A stretch of DNA of 64,000 nt from Dioscorea cayenensis subsp. rotundata (GCF_009730915.1 NC_052481.1:1860001-1924000), one strand, 5' to 3'; positions 26,001-37,438 are shown, numbered from the stretch's first letter. Notes: generated by a model not told the origin, from the sequence alone. Made by a program: numbers and translations.

Positions 26001-29000
26001 AAATCAATATTTATAGCAAACTGTTAAATAATGTATGCATAAACTCTGTATCATGAAGCAGGACTATATATATATATAACCAGTCTAAAACAAGCTAATG
26101 AAAGGATGATATTTTGTCCAATAATTTTCAACAGCATACTTCTCCGGGTGACAAAGCCAGCTACAGAATACAAAATGAAACATTTACACAAAAAAAAAGT
26201 CACTTGATAAATTGATGACACATCATTTCCAACTGAAATATATGCTTACACTTGAAGCTTGGCAAAATTTACTACTAAGCTTTGCACATCAGTTCAGTTC
26301 TGGACTAGCTATCATAAGATTTCCATATAATAGTTATATTTGTAAAAACATCATATTCAAGAGAAGTAAAACAGATGATATCAAAACCAGAAATACATAC
26401 TTGTTTCATCAAAAAAATCATAAAGTAATAATAAATGTAAGCAGTGTATGGTAGCATTTACTCATTCTCCAAAAATAGCTCGCCATAAGTAATTCCATCA
26501 GCATACTTAATTTTCTTGAAGTGATCCACCCCCTACATAGCATGAATAATCCAAAGATATAAAAATGCGGGACTCATAGAATAGATTCAACTGAAAGATC
26601 TAACCTGAAGCAACATAAGGATTCGCTCAAGACCATAAGTTATCTCCACAGATACAGGAAGCAATGGAAGACTTCCAGCCTGAATAGCTAAAAAAGAATA
26701 TTAACCATCATGTGCTACAAGCCTAGAAGTTAAAAAATAAATAAATAAAACCTACCACACTCAATCAGAACAATCTAAATAAGACGTGCTGCAAATAAAA
26801 CATTAGAGCAGTATGATTTGCATATAGGCCAATTTGGTTTATTAAGAAATTTCGGCAAAAATCTTCCAATCTACTTTAGTGCATACAAGCAGATAACAAA
26901 ATACTTGAACAATATTCCACAGCATAAGGCTAAAAGAAGCGACCAGAGAAGATAAGCTACAAGCAAAAAACAAAACCTAAATTCAAGTCTCTGAATGTCT
27001 AATTTATGATCCATTGAGTCCTATCCATCCATACTTTTTATAATGTAGACAAGAAGATACCAATTGAATACTCAAACCACCTTTATACCATAAGTCAAAA
27101 AGAAGTGACAAGGGATAAGCCACAAGAAATGGAAAAGTATAAAGTGGATTCAGGTCTCTAATGGGCTAATTTATTATCCAAAACTTTAACCTTATTAAAC
27201 TCATACCTGCTGAAAATATGTAAATTGTGTTATTTCCATCCCGTCCATCCATACTTCCCAGCCCAATCCCCAAGCACCAAGAACCTAAGAGCATGTAATG
27301 TTAACCAAAAATAGAACAAATTACCAAATAAATCTCTCAGAAATAACCATATTGCTCCATAACATGAAATTTGCATTTTGATTCTCTTGCTGCCAGGTTA
27401 AGCAAAAACTAAAAAGAAAAATTCCAAGTGTATGCAAGTTCATCAGTGCAACCACTGAGTAGTGTGCATATGAAGGAAAAGTGAAAACAAACCAATCAAA
27501 AAGAAACTTTACCGGACTTTCCCAATTGTCTTCGACAAAGCGAATATCATGCTCATTGACATCAATTCCTGATAATGATAATTAAAAAAAAAAAAGAACC
27601 ATTCATGAAATTAGAGAATATATATACTTTGTAAATAAAGTTACTTCACTAGAATATTACTCTTAGAACTTCATGCATAAGCATTTGAGAATTAAGTACT
27701 TTGAAATTGTGTCATCTATCCAATTCTAAGATGAATGTATCACTAGTTGGTAACCTTTTTGTAGACATCAGAACAACTGCATTTTTGTAATAAAAAGAAA
27801 AACCTGAGTGAATGGCAATAATTCTGATACTTTTAATATAATTAATATTAAGAAAAGATTATCTGTGAATGTAAGCTGCAATTTTACAAAGGATCTTTAG
27901 TCCTTAAATTCTGATTGTGTTGATAAATCTAAGGAGGTTAGTTTTTATATTGCTTGTTTGCATATGAAAATGATTTTGGGAGAGAAATGCCATATATTCT
28001 AAAGAGTTAACTACCAAATTACAAATGTGAATATACAATCTCAGTTAATATTTGGAGCAGACATAAAACATAGTTTACTATCATTGACATTAAGAAACTA
28101 TTCTTTTACTAATTTTCAAATTAATTCTCCACAGGTTCTTTATTGGTTCAGTTAGTCATGCAAAAGACAATGATATGCACATGTAAGCAGGTGAATTGCA
28201 AATGAAAAAACTAGCTAATCCATGAATACCTAAGGCCTGTACAGATATTGATCAAATTTTACAAATATCAATAAAAACACAAGACATTGTAAAAGCTATT
28301 CTATAATCAAAGAATCAAACAACCTCAATAAGAACCAGATACCCAGAGTGATGTTAACCAAGTTTTACAAATAACAATAAGAGACCTACCATAAAGATTG
28401 TCTTATAATTAAATAATAATAAATAAAAAAAAATTCATATGTGAATTTCAAATCTGACGTCATTTTTGCTCAAAGTAAAAATTGATCCATTTTGGTATTA
28501 TAGTGAAAGTTTCAGATTTGGTCAGTGTAGTTTCCTTGCAGACACCCCAATTCAGGTCATAAAAGATCTATTCAAATAAAAAATGAAAACAAAATATCTC
28601 TAACTTGATTCACCAAATCAATTTAACCACTAAAATAATTAAATAACACATCAGAATGCCAGCAAAGGAAAAGCCCATCCCAAAAATTTCCCTAAGCATG
28701 ATTAAATATAATCAATTTGCCTAGCATAAACATATAAAGATATCTTCCTATAAAAACATGAAAATTTCTAATCAACCAATAAATTGAAGATTATCTAACA
28801 TAAAATTGAGTTATTTGGCAGAACTAGATCCATACTCCCAACAAGTTCTTTGGCTCCGAACGAGATGAAAATCAAAATAACCAAAAAGACCTTTTTTAAG
28901 GAAAAAATAAAGAAAAACAATTATTTCCTCCAAAATCATTTGGTATACCCAATCCCACTCAATTTAAGAAGAAAAAAAAATCATTCCATGATCCTGTCTA

Positions 29001-32000
29001 GCAAAAAAAGTCATAGGATCACATCATTGAGTAATGAACTTCAATCACCATATTTATAATAATTGATGAAACAATATGAAAGAATTCCTGAATTTCAAAT
29101 ATAACAAAGTGAACCTCAAATAATGATGATGATGATGATAAAATAAAAATAAAAAAACAATTTTATGAAACAGTTACCAAATTTGTGCACCACGTGACTC
29201 ACAAAACACCAAGCACAACTAATGCTCTGTCCTACCTAATGCTGACAGGCTACCAATGAAGAGATCTTGTGAGTTTCCAGGATCGGGCTTTAAAATAACC
29301 TGGAAAGTGAAGGCAAGTCACAGTGATTAGATGTTAAGATGACACTTGTCATAAAATAAGTGGTTATTTCTTAATATTGCAGTAAAGGATATTTTTGTGT
29401 AACAAAATGCACATGATGAAAAAAAAAATACTATGCCAAATGGACAAAGCATTTGCGGTATAACCTGAAACTGAGTATGACGCTGAAGTCTATTTGGGTT
29501 GTCACCATATCGACTATCATCTGGACGTATGCTAGGTTCAACATACCTTTAACCAAAAAAAGTCAACATCAAAGAAAACAAATCCAGAACTTTAGAGAGA
29601 CAAATTTTTGTTTACACAGCGGATTTCAAAGAACAGGAATGATGTTTTATGTTTGTAAAAAGATCATTTTTCTTAGCCTTTTCAACAATAATACAAATCA
29701 TCTCTAAGTCTTGTAATCTAACTTCCCAAGTATTATTGATTGATTGAGTCAAATGGCAACTCTAAAACAATATTCTTTACCCTAAAAAAATTATAGGATA
29801 TGACACTGTAAGACTGAATATTTAAGCATGCTAGTTTTTACAGCAAACATATTTTAACCTTCAACTTAAGAAAATGAGAAGCATTATGCATGCTTACTTA
29901 AAAATAAGGTATACACGTAAACATGCATAAAAAAAATAGAGATACGCAGCATTCCCTGGTTTGGGGAGAACATGAAAATAAAAATAAACTTACGCAACAT
30001 TCCATGGTTCAGGGCCTAGAACCCTCAAGAACGTCAAAGGATTCATCGTCCCAGCACCAACCTGATAAATCAACAAATTACCAACCAAGCTATAGAGTCA
30101 GAAGAAAGGGCACAAAACAAGAATCAAGAAATTGCTTCCACCACAGAGGTTGCTCATACACATAGAACTGAAACTGAATAATAACAATGAAGAGATAGAC
30201 ATAAGCATCCAAATTAATGCAGCAAGCCATATATATAGATGAACATAACAGGGTATTGCAAGCATTAATGGAAGACAGATTGTGCAAGGTCATAAGTAAA
30301 AAACACAAGTAGGGATTTGAGAAAAATAAACATCAAAAAGAGAGGATTTCAAAACTACTTTGCAAAAGTCGCCACCTCTGTATTGCTGCATTGCATTATG
30401 GTACATCCAACAGAAGCCCAGTACCCCTGCAGCAAACAAGAATAAGAAAAGAAACTCGCTTTGACCATAGAAGCTTCTACAACAGAGAAACAGATATTAA
30501 GAACAAATTTGAAGATACAAGTTCTAGTATCAAAAAGCCTGCAGCAAAATTGGGTTTCTCACAGGGCCTAAAAACATACAATAAACTCTAATGATAAAAA
30601 AAAAATATGAATTAAGACAGTAACAAACTAGCAGCAATATTGGGATTTTAGCAATGCCTGGAAAAAAAATCAAACCATCAACTCAAAGAGCAAGACATGT
30701 GAGAGCTTAAACAGTGATAGAAGAAGAAGTCACACAGCTACAAACAATCAAAACTAAAAAATGAAAGAAACCAAATGCTCAATAAAAAGGAAAAAGAACA
30801 TGCAAGAACCCCCAAGAAACATAATTAATGACAATACTCATGCCATGAGAAAAAAAAACCAACTGACAAAAAAGTGTTTAAAACTAAGAAGCAAGCGTTA
30901 AGAACATATTTGAAAATATGAATTCTAATATAAAGGGCAACTCAAAGAACACACAATCAATTCAAAGAACAGAAAGTGCTACAACTCATATAACAAGTGA
31001 AGCTATGAATTCACACCGCAACATAGTTAATGATAGTACTCATGCCATGAGAAAAAAAAAAACCCCCCACTGACCAGAAAAGAGTTTAAAACTTAGGAGC
31101 AAGCATTATGAACATATTTGAAAATATGAATTCTAATATAAAGGCCAACTCAAAGAACACACAATCAATTCAAAGAACCAGAAGTGCTATAACTCATATA
31201 ACAAGTGAAGCTATGAATTCACACCGCAACATAGTTAATGATAGTACTCATGTCATGTGAAAAAAAAAACTAACTGACTAGAAAAAAGTTTAAAACTTAG
31301 GAGCAAGCATTAAGAACATATTTGAAAATATGAATTCTAATATAAAGTAAAACTCAAAGAACACACAATCAATTCAAAGAACAAGAAGTGCTATAACTCA
31401 TATATCAAGTGAAGCTATGAATTCACACTGCAACCTAGTTAATGATAGTACTCATGCCATGAGAAGAAGAAAAAAAACGAAGCAGAAAAGAGTTTAAAAT
31501 TGAGAAGCAAGCGTTAAGAACATATTTGAAAATATGAATTCTAATATAAAGGAAAACTCAAAGACACAATCAATTCAAAGAACAGGAAGTGTTATAACTA
31601 ATATAACAAGTTATGCTATGAATTCATACCGCAACATAGTTAATGATAGTACTCATGCCATGAGACAAAAACCAACTGACCAGAAAAGAGTTCAAAACTT
31701 AGGAGCAAGTGTTACAACCATATTTGAAAATATGAATTCTAATATAAAGGCCAACTCAAAGAACACACAATCAATTTAAAGAGCAGGAAATGCTATAACT
31801 CATATAACAAGTGAATTCACACCGCAACATACTTAATGATAATACTCAAGCCATGAGAAAAAAAAACCAATGGACAAACTGAGAAGCAAGCATCAAGAAC
31901 ATATTTGAAAATATGAATTCTAATATAAAGGCCAACTCAAAGAACACACCATTAATTCAAAGAATAGGAAATGCTATAACCCACATAACAAGTGAAGCAA

Positions 32001-32785
32001 TGAATTCACACCACAACATAGTTAATGATAATACTCATGCCATGAGAAAAAAAAACCCAACTGACCAAACCAAAAAAGCTGAGAAGCAAGCATTAAGAAC
32101 ATATTTGAAAATATGAATTCTAATATAAAGGCCAACTTAAAGAACACACAATCAATTCACAGAACAGGAAATGCTATAACCCATATAACAAGTGAAGCCA
32201 TGAATTCACATCGTAACAAACTTGCAGAAAAAACCAAGCTTTTAGCATGCCTGGAAACAAAAAATCAAACCATTCAACTCAAAGAAGAAAAATATGAAAA
32301 TATAGAAAACACAAGTACAAGAATTCACACAACAAGAAAACCAGTAACTCAACAGGAAAGAAAAATAAAATGCAAGAAACCCCAACAAGTCAAAAAAAAA
32401 AAAACGCCAAATTAGACTTCCACCATATATGAAAACAGAAAATCAGCAAATAAAACAAAATCACCAGCGCCTTGCTGAAAAGATGAACTCTTTACAGCAA
32501 CAAAGGCATGGGCAAAAATCAGAAAAGACACACCTGGAGCCGCTGAATAGCCTGCTGAAACGTAGGGATCGAAGAAGCTCTGATTCGGGCCTTCAGCTCC
32601 TCCGATTGAAACTGTGGGATAGAAACCGAAGCCTGATACCTCCTCAATGGAAACCAACGCCGATACCGTGGAGGCCTCCGCGGAAAACAGCAAGAATTTC
32701 TTCTAAGACATTGGGAGAGCAGAGGATGAGCTCCCTGAGATCTAATGGCGAGAGGAACAGGAGCAAGGAGTGCATTGAGGTCCAT
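5086..32785 (-). CDS. EDD1: Glycyl-tRNA synthetase, fused alpha-beta, chloroplast/mitochondrial (36 exons)
   Basis: Charges tRNA-Gly in plastids and mitochondria; it is a bacterial-type GlyQ-GlyS fusion. Exons: 32534-32785, 30376-30426, 29994-30061, 29465-29546, 29236-29299, 27513-27568, 27207-27284, 26605-26679, 26462-26532, 25458-25574, 25264-25365, 24782-24905, 24075-24158, 23778-23864, 22653-22754, 21415-21478, 20471-20526, 19626-19697, 18904-18986, 18325-18373, 17639-17701, 17169-17258, 17009-17095, 16294-16368, 16131-16189, 15817-15910, 15511-15729, 14585-14679, 11911-12001, 11718-11822, 11609-11647, 9029-9118, 7971-8072, 6273-6354, 5961-6048, 5086-5184. Residues 1-80 are a Ser/Arg-rich transit peptide. 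The alpha catalytic domain (about 82-385) shows [22 protein letters not shown] and motif 3 GLERIL (about 233). The beta part starts near EIGTEEMPP and ends in LPGF. Expected length is ~1070 residues, as in Arabidopsis. Exon 35 is out of frame by one base (see findings), so this sequence would stop at ~1017. Confidence 0.95.
5619..5938. mobile_element. Stowaway-type MITE, copy 1 (last intron of glycyl-tRNA synthetase)
   Basis: A ~320-bp element between TA dinucleotides. The right end reads ACGGAGGGAG before TA, the classic Stowaway terminus. The left end CTCTTCCGTC is its imperfect inverted partner. The subterminal TTTTTACTTGTCAC and GTGATAAGTAAAAA also pair. It lies in the intron 5185-5960, ending about 22 bp from the exon 35 donor. 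Confidence 0.82.
6795..7113. mobile_element. Stowaway-type MITE, copy 2
   Basis: A second copy of the 5619-5938 element in the same orientation. The interior is closely similar (CTAATTCACACC near 6831, GCACAAAATTTCTAAT near 7035) and the right end is GAAACGGAGAGAG followed by TA. The left terminus is worn, so that edge is approximate. It lies in the intron 6355-7970. Confidence 0.75.
8340..9015. repeat. Diverged tandem duplication in a glycyl-tRNA synthetase intron
   Basis: Two head-to-tail copies of about 300-380 bp in the intron 8073-9028. Shared blocks include TAGTCTTCTAACAAGGAAAA at 8373 with its partner near 8676, TGTGCCTTTGTGGGAGT at 8404 and 8704, and AAAATATTCAACATTT at 8530 and 8913. 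The copies differ by substitutions and a ~80-bp indel. The second copy ends about 15 bp from the donor of the 9029-9118 exon. Confidence 0.8.
9424..10341. mobile_element. GC-rich insertion, probable solo-LTR-like repeat
   Basis: About 900 bp of GC-rich sequence interrupts the AT-rich intron 9119-11608. It contains internal direct repeats, such as GGTTGAGCCACTTTCTCTGA near 9918 and again near 10054. It ends with an AATAAAAG polyadenylation-like signal near 10198, a triple GTTTGCTTCC run and a poly-A stretch at 10341. No open frame resembles a transposon protein. The pattern fits an LTR or short non-autonomous retroelement; the exact edges and target duplication were not found. Confidence 0.5.
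12388..12855. repeat. 234-bp tandem duplication in a glycyl-tRNA synthetase intron
   Basis: Two nearly identical head-to-tail copies, about 12388-12621 and 12622-12855, offset 234 bp. Both begin with TTCAGTTGATATGGTATCTT and end with CAGAACTCATGC. Only a few substitutions separate them, so the event is recent. It lies in the intron 12002-14584. Confidence 0.92.
13296..14175. mobile_element. Non-autonomous hAT-type element with perfect 8-bp TSD
   Basis: 880 bp bounded by perfect 17-bp terminal inverted repeats (CAAGGTTGTCAGACCCG and its complement) and flanked by a perfect 8-bp direct repeat GTATACAT (13288-13295 and 14176-14183). Termini of 100-170 bp are rich in CCGGTT/ACCCGG motifs, while the ~600-bp core is extremely AT-rich. 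No transposase frame is present. The 8-bp duplication and CA...TG ends place it in hAT. It is inserted in a glycyl-tRNA synthetase intron. Confidence 0.92.
19149..19428. repeat. ~141-bp tandem duplication in a glycyl-tRNA synthetase intron
   Basis: Two copies (about 19149-19289 and 19290-19428) share ATATAACACCACATGGG, AAGTAAAGGATTTAGAAGG and CAATTAGGAATCAAACTGC with few differences. It lies in the intron 18987-19625. Confidence 0.92.
30760..32225. repeat. Seven-copy ~200-bp tandem array in intron 1 of glycyl-tRNA synthetase
   Basis: The block AACATATTTGAAAATATGAA recurs at 30903, 31111, 31315, 31519, 31716, 31898 and 32098, giving periods of 208, 204, 204, 197, 182 and 200 bp. Each unit also carries AACACACAATCAATTCAAAG, TCATATAACAAGTGAAGC and a CATGCCATGAG followed by an A-tract of varying length. 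Weaker flanking similarity near 30500 and 32290 suggests older, diverged units. The array fills most of the first intron (30427-32533). Short repeated frames within it are not conserved proteins. Confidence 0.93.
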
Positions 32786-32850
32786 GGCGAAACAGAGGAA
32801 AGCGAGAAGGATAAGCCCTGTTTCACTGCGTTCTCTGCTCTTTATCCTCG

Positions 32851-32866
32851 GTATATATATATATAA
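32851..32866 (-). promoter_or_regulatory. EDD1: Candidate TATA box for glycyl-tRNA synthetase
   Basis: A TATATATATATATA run on the minus strand, 66-81 bp upstream of the ATG at 32785, where a TATA box with a short leader would lie. AT repeats are common in this window, so the assignment is positional only. Confidence 0.4.
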
Positions 32867-34560
32867 TAGTAATAAATAAATAATAGTAATAATATAACGG
32901 CTATTTTTTATTTTTAATAGTAATATAACGGTTATTTTTTATTTTTAGTAAATTATGGGATTTTTTAAAAGGATTTTTTTTAATTTAGTTAATTTTAAAA
33001 AGTATTCATGATTAAGTTTGATCTTTTAAGGTTGGAGGAGATAATTAGAAGATTTTTTTTTTTTGGTTTTAATTGATTGTTTTTTTAAAAAATTTTAAGA
33101 CTAAATATAGAGTGTGATATTGACTTTAATTTGATTATTTTCATAATTAATAAGACAATTAGGTGGTTAGATAGATTGGATTGTACCGGCTCTCAATCAG
33201 TAGGAATTTTTGGGGTTTATTGGTTAATTGATTGTTTTTTTAAATTTAGATTTAAATTTGGAAAAATATTCATGATTAATTTTGATCTTTTAACATTGAC
33301 CAAGATAATTAAAAGATTTGTCGGTTTTAATTGATTTTTTTTTTTTTAAGACTAAATATAGAGAGTAGATGGCTTAATTTGATTTTTTTTTTTCATAATT
33401 AACAAAGACAATTAGGTGGTTAGAGATCAGATTATAACAGCCCTTAATCAGTAGGGTTATTTTGGGATTTATTGGCTAAGTCATTCGTTTTTAATTTAAG
33501 TTGTTTATATTTAAAAATTTCTAAATATATTAGTGATTTGCTTTTGCAGTGGAGAATAAGTTAAAAATACATTTTATACTTAAAATTATTATTTTAATTT
33601 TTCCATTAGATTAAATAAAATTTAAGGGTTTCAAGTTGTTTTTTAAGTATATAAAAATGAAACTTTTCCTATGAATCCATAGTTTAACCTTAGATTGTCA
33701 CTGAAGAACAGTGAAAATATACAAATCACAAATATTTTATTTATTTTAATAAAATCCAAAAAAGAAAATCTCTGAATTAGTCTTTCACTTTTTAGTTTTT
33801 ACTTTTTACACAAAAGTGATCATTTTCTTTTTATTATATTGTAACCCAAAATATGCTCATACAAAAGTGTATTAATGTGTACATATCCCATAAAAATCAT
33901 GTGTGTGTCAGTGTGTGTGTCCCATAAAAACTCTAATATTTGCATATAAAATATAGTAAAATAAATGAAATTTTGGGAAATAATTTTGGGAAATATTATT
34001 TTACAAAAAAATAATAATAATAAATAGACAAATGTAACAAACTCAGTTAAACATAATCTTGTACAAAAGCAAAAATTGATCATCCAAATTTATGCCATTA
34101 CTCCCGAGCCCACTCTAGAAGTCCACTGTAACAAGATTGCAATTAAAAAAATTTAAACAACCATGCTATGAATATTGTAAAAGTGTTGCAAAGTAGACAC
34201 ACAATGCTATGAACAATGTCAAAAGCATAATAGGATATACGGACAATACTTTGATCTGAACCGTCCAATACAAAGTGAGATATACCGTACTTTTATTTGA
34301 ATCGTTTGACTTGGCCATAAGTATAAATAGTAACTCTATCAATCACAGCCAGCCGTCCGAAAAATTTTAGAAAAACCAACACCAACACCAACACCAACAG
34401 ACATCCCAACTGCCCATTCGTCTCCCAACGTTCTATGAACAAACAAACGCAGTTAATGAATACATATTATATGGTGTATTTTGTGGGGGTCTATATGTAA
34501 ATATGATTTTCACATAAAGACGCAAATATGCATTTTATAAGGGTATATATGAAAATATTC
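32867..34560. other. Intergenic region between divergent genes, with a diverged duplication
   Basis: No coding gene is seen. It separates glycyl-tRNA synthetase (minus) from the NDUFAF6-like gene (plus), so it should hold both promoters. About 33000-33480 contains two diverged copies of a ~250-bp unit, sharing TAAGACTAAATATAGAG at 33098 and 33349 and GACAATTAGGTGGTTAGA at 33153 and 33410. A four-unit CCAACA run lies near 34377-34400. Confidence 0.7.
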
Positions 34561-34683
34561 CAGTTGTTCTTCCTGAAAAGGTTCTCTGTTTCTCCAAACC
34601 CTAGCACAAGCTCAGCTCCTCTCTATTCCCCCCATTTTCCTTGGAAAGTTCAGACGAATCACTGCCCGGAAATCTAAATTTGG

Positions 34684-35432
34684 GTAATTTTTCCGTTTCT
34701 CGACTCGCATTTAGAGCTATAATTCATAGTTTGTATGTATAATCACTATGCAATCCTTGTTACCTCTGAGAATTGGCTTGAATCATGCTCGGGAATTTCC
34801 ATTTGATGCTAATTGGGATCTTCTTTTAGGTTAATTGTTAATTTTTAAATTTGTTTTAATTTTATTTGTTCATATCCTTGTGATAAATTTTTATATTTTT
34901 AGTGATTGTTTACTTGCATTTTCATGTATGTGTTTTGATTAACAAGTGGTTGTGCAAGTTGTTTGTTCTAGGGATTGATGTACGAAGTCTTCTCAAATTT
35001 TATTATAATTTTTTTAGTTTGAAGCAATTCATGTTTCTTTGATGCGGATAAACTATTTTGTAGATAAATTCAATTCAATGCTATGCAAAGAGAAAATGGG
35101 TTTTCATGCTCTGATATCAAATTTGTAAGAAATGCATTAATTTAGGGCACAATGGATTCGTTTTGTGCCTTATTCTTTTCTTAGTTTTGGTAATCAGTGG
35201 TAGATTTGCAGTACAATCTCTCATTTTTGTGTGAGATTGAAGTATGAAGCATCAGAATTTTTAAGATAACTTTTAATTCAATTTCAAGCAATTCATAGTT
35301 TTCCATTGCTGATAAACAATTTTAGGGTAAAATTAATTCAAATTCTAATAGCAATGAAATAATTTAGAGTGCAAGGAAAACTAGAAGTACAGATAACAAT
35401 GTATTCATTTTTGTTCCTAATTCTTGTTGTAG
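34684..35432 (+). other. NDUFAF6: Probable 5' leader intron of the NDUFAF6-like gene
   Basis: A leader-like segment about 34590-34683 is followed by GGTAATTT at the donor and TTGTTGTAG at the acceptor, 26 bp before the ATG at 35459. The intron contains a diverged direct duplication (about 34973-35210 and 35229-35450) that also duplicates the acceptor context TTTTGGTAATC. Intron status is inferred from splice consensus only. Confidence 0.55.
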
Positions 35433-35458
35433 GTTTTGGTAATCGAGGATAAGAACTA

Positions 35459-36370
35459 ATGAGTGCTGGTTCTGCATCTAGTAAGACCGTAAGAGCTGCC
35501 TTTTCTCATTGCGTTCAGCAAGTACGGACTTATGATTATCACCATTATCTCTGTCTGCTACACCTTCCTCCATCAATGCGAAAGGCCGCGTTTGCTCTCC
35601 GTGCTTTCAATGTTGAAACTGCCCGGGCTATGGATGTTGCATCTGATCCAAAGATAGGCCTTATGCGCCTCCTTTGGTGGCAAGAAGCCATCGACAAAAT
35701 ATTCATGAAAAAGCTCATAGAGCACCCAACTGCCCAAGCCCTCTCTGCAGTTATCTCAGAGCAAAAAATTAGCAAGAGTTGGCTTAAACGGTCGGTAGAG
35801 GCTAGGATAAACGATGCTAGCAGAGAACATGCCTTACCTGGAACAATCGAGGATCTCGAGAGGTATGCAGAGGATACAGTATCAACCATCTTGTACATGA
35901 TCTTGCAAGCTGGTGGGATTCAATCTACGGCAGCAGACCATGCAGCCTCACATGTGGGGAAAGCTAGTGGGCTACTCTTGTTGCTCAAATCATTACCATA
36001 TCATGCTTCTCGTGGTGGCAGAATATCATATATTCCCACTGATATAGCAGCAAAATATGGGTTACTAGTAACAGGCAATGGCCAATCTGAGATTCAAATG
36101 GAAGCCGGCGAGCGGCTTTCAGATGCTGTATTTGAAATAGCTTCAATAGCAAATGCTCATTTGGAGAAAGCGCGAGAGTTGGCTCCAAAAGTCCCTCCCG
36201 AGGCTGTACCTGTGCTCCTCCCTTCCGTACCTGCACAGATCCTACTGGATTCTCTAAGACGCTGCCAATTCAACGTATTAGATTCAAGGTTAGCTCAAGG
36301 AATTCTAGGTGTCTCTCCTCTATGGTTTCAGTTGAAACTCAAGTGGCATGCTTGGAGAAATAAGTATTGA
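35459..36370 (+). CDS. NDUFAF6: NDUFAF6-like complex I assembly factor (squalene/phytoene synthase family)
   Basis: An intronless frame of 303 residues. The protein has the all-helical squalene/phytoene synthase fold used by NDUFAF6, a mitochondrial factor needed for assembly of respiratory complex I. Recognisable family segments are SMRKAAFALRAFNVETARAM (about 39-58), GLMRLLWWQEAID (about 67-79), DLERYAEDTVSTILYMILQA (about 132-151), the glycine-leucine stretch ASGLLLLLKSLPYHA near 168 and RGGRISYIP near 185. The DxxxD prenyl-diphosphate motifs of true synthases are not evident, so assembly rather than isoprenoid synthesis is the likely role. The start follows TAAGAACTA and is the first ATG after the predicted leader intron. 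A short basic N-terminus may act in mitochondrial import. An AATAAA at about 36745 could serve polyadenylation. Confidence 0.88.
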   Translation: MSAGSASSKTVRAAFSHCVQQVRTYDYHHYLCLLHLPPSMRKAAFALRAFNVETARAMDVASDPKIGLMRLLWWQEAIDKIFMKKLIEHPTAQALSAVISEQKISKSWLKRSVEARINDASREHALPGTIEDLERYAEDTVSTILYMILQAGGIQSTAADHAASHVGKASGLLLLLKSLPYHASRGGRISYIPTDIAAKYGLLVTGNGQSEIQMEAGERLSDAVFEIASIANAHLEKARELAPKVPPEAVPVLLPSVPAQILLDSLRRCQFNVLDSRLAQGILGVSPLWFQLKLKWHAWRNKY

Positions 36371-37438
36371 CTTTACTTGGTACAGCCGAGAGTGTCAGCA
36401 CAATTTTAGGAAACTCAAAATGCAAGAGTTCTTATTTCTCCTACCCTCAGGAATATGTTCCTTTATCTGTTTGATATGCCTGCAGAAAGCATCGAGATGC
36501 GAGGGATCTCTTGCTTCATGCAATTTTGCTTACCTGATTGCTTTTATTACCGGAAAAAAGGGATCCAATTTGATTCCGGGGATCTCAGCCAATAAATTCA
36601 GTAAACACATGAGCAATAAATTCTTGTTCTTCATTGGTTGGAGAACTTTGTAAGGAGAATGCAGGTATGCATCTTTGACAACTTGCTTGTACTGTGTCTT
36701 TCTAGTGTAATGTTAGATTGTCACCATTTTTACAAAACAGCAAAACAATAAATCAGTTCTGTTAACACAAATGCTTTTGAGCTTGAAATAGCTTAGCTTT
36801 CTGTCACTTTATTGGCACCATAAACATCTTGTTTGTTTTGCAAAGTTTATCTTGTAAATCTTTCTTTCTTTGTTTTGGAGAAAAGAGAAATTCCATGTAT
36901 TATCGTGACGAGCTTAAGCAAGCTATCATGTTTTATAAAATTTTATAAAATCTGATTTCACATTTAACTATAAATAAATAATATATATAATTTTATAAAA
37001 TCTGATTTCACATTTAACTATAAATAAATAATATATATATATATAGAGGATTCATCATCTACGGACGTCCTTATATTTTAACTATTAAAATCTATTTATA
37101 TACAATATTAAATAGTACCAAACAGTGTTATATAGTCTCATATAATAATCAGGAATAATAAATCATACAATATTTATATAAATAATAGCCGTTGAGTCAT
37201 GATACAACAGTAATAAATAAACATCCATGATAAACAACAATTTGCATATATGTGTAGATAACTTAAACTCATATATGATTTACATCTTTTATGGCCGTTC
37301 ATAAATAAAAATTCATGAACGTTCAATTATCAGCTGTTGGATCACGATCCAACGGTCAATATTTATGAAACTGTTTTAAATAGTAATCACTATATGTGTT
37401 ACTGTTCTCGTGTGTGTATAAATATAATGATTGATAAG
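36371..37438. other. 3' flank and AT-rich intergenic DNA
   Basis: Holds the 3' region of the NDUFAF6-like gene. A 44-48-bp tandem doublet lies at about 36946-37040 (TTTTATAAAATCTGATTTCA twice). An imperfect inverted GTTGGATC/GATCCAAC lies near 37338-37355. No gene is seen. Confidence 0.65.

Noticed and set aside
30760..32225. CRISPR-like array.
   Set aside because: The whole ~200-bp unit is repeated with no unique spacers, and the context is a plant nuclear intron. The same applies to 51049-51868.
31534..32415. Repeated open frames beginning [11 protein letters not shown] within the intron 1 array, as a possible repeat protein.
   Set aside because: Unit lengths (182-208 bp) are not constant or multiples of three, the frames break between units, composition is low-complexity, and they lie in an intron on the opposite strand of a real gene.
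35985..36236. Antisense frames over the NDUFAF6-like, PPR and invertase exons.
   Set aside because: They shadow well-supported coding exons and show no domain of their own.
35459..36370. Phytoene or squalene synthase.
   Set aside because: The fold family is right, but the Asp-rich catalytic motifs are not evident and the length and landmarks fit the NDUFAF6 assembly-factor branch.
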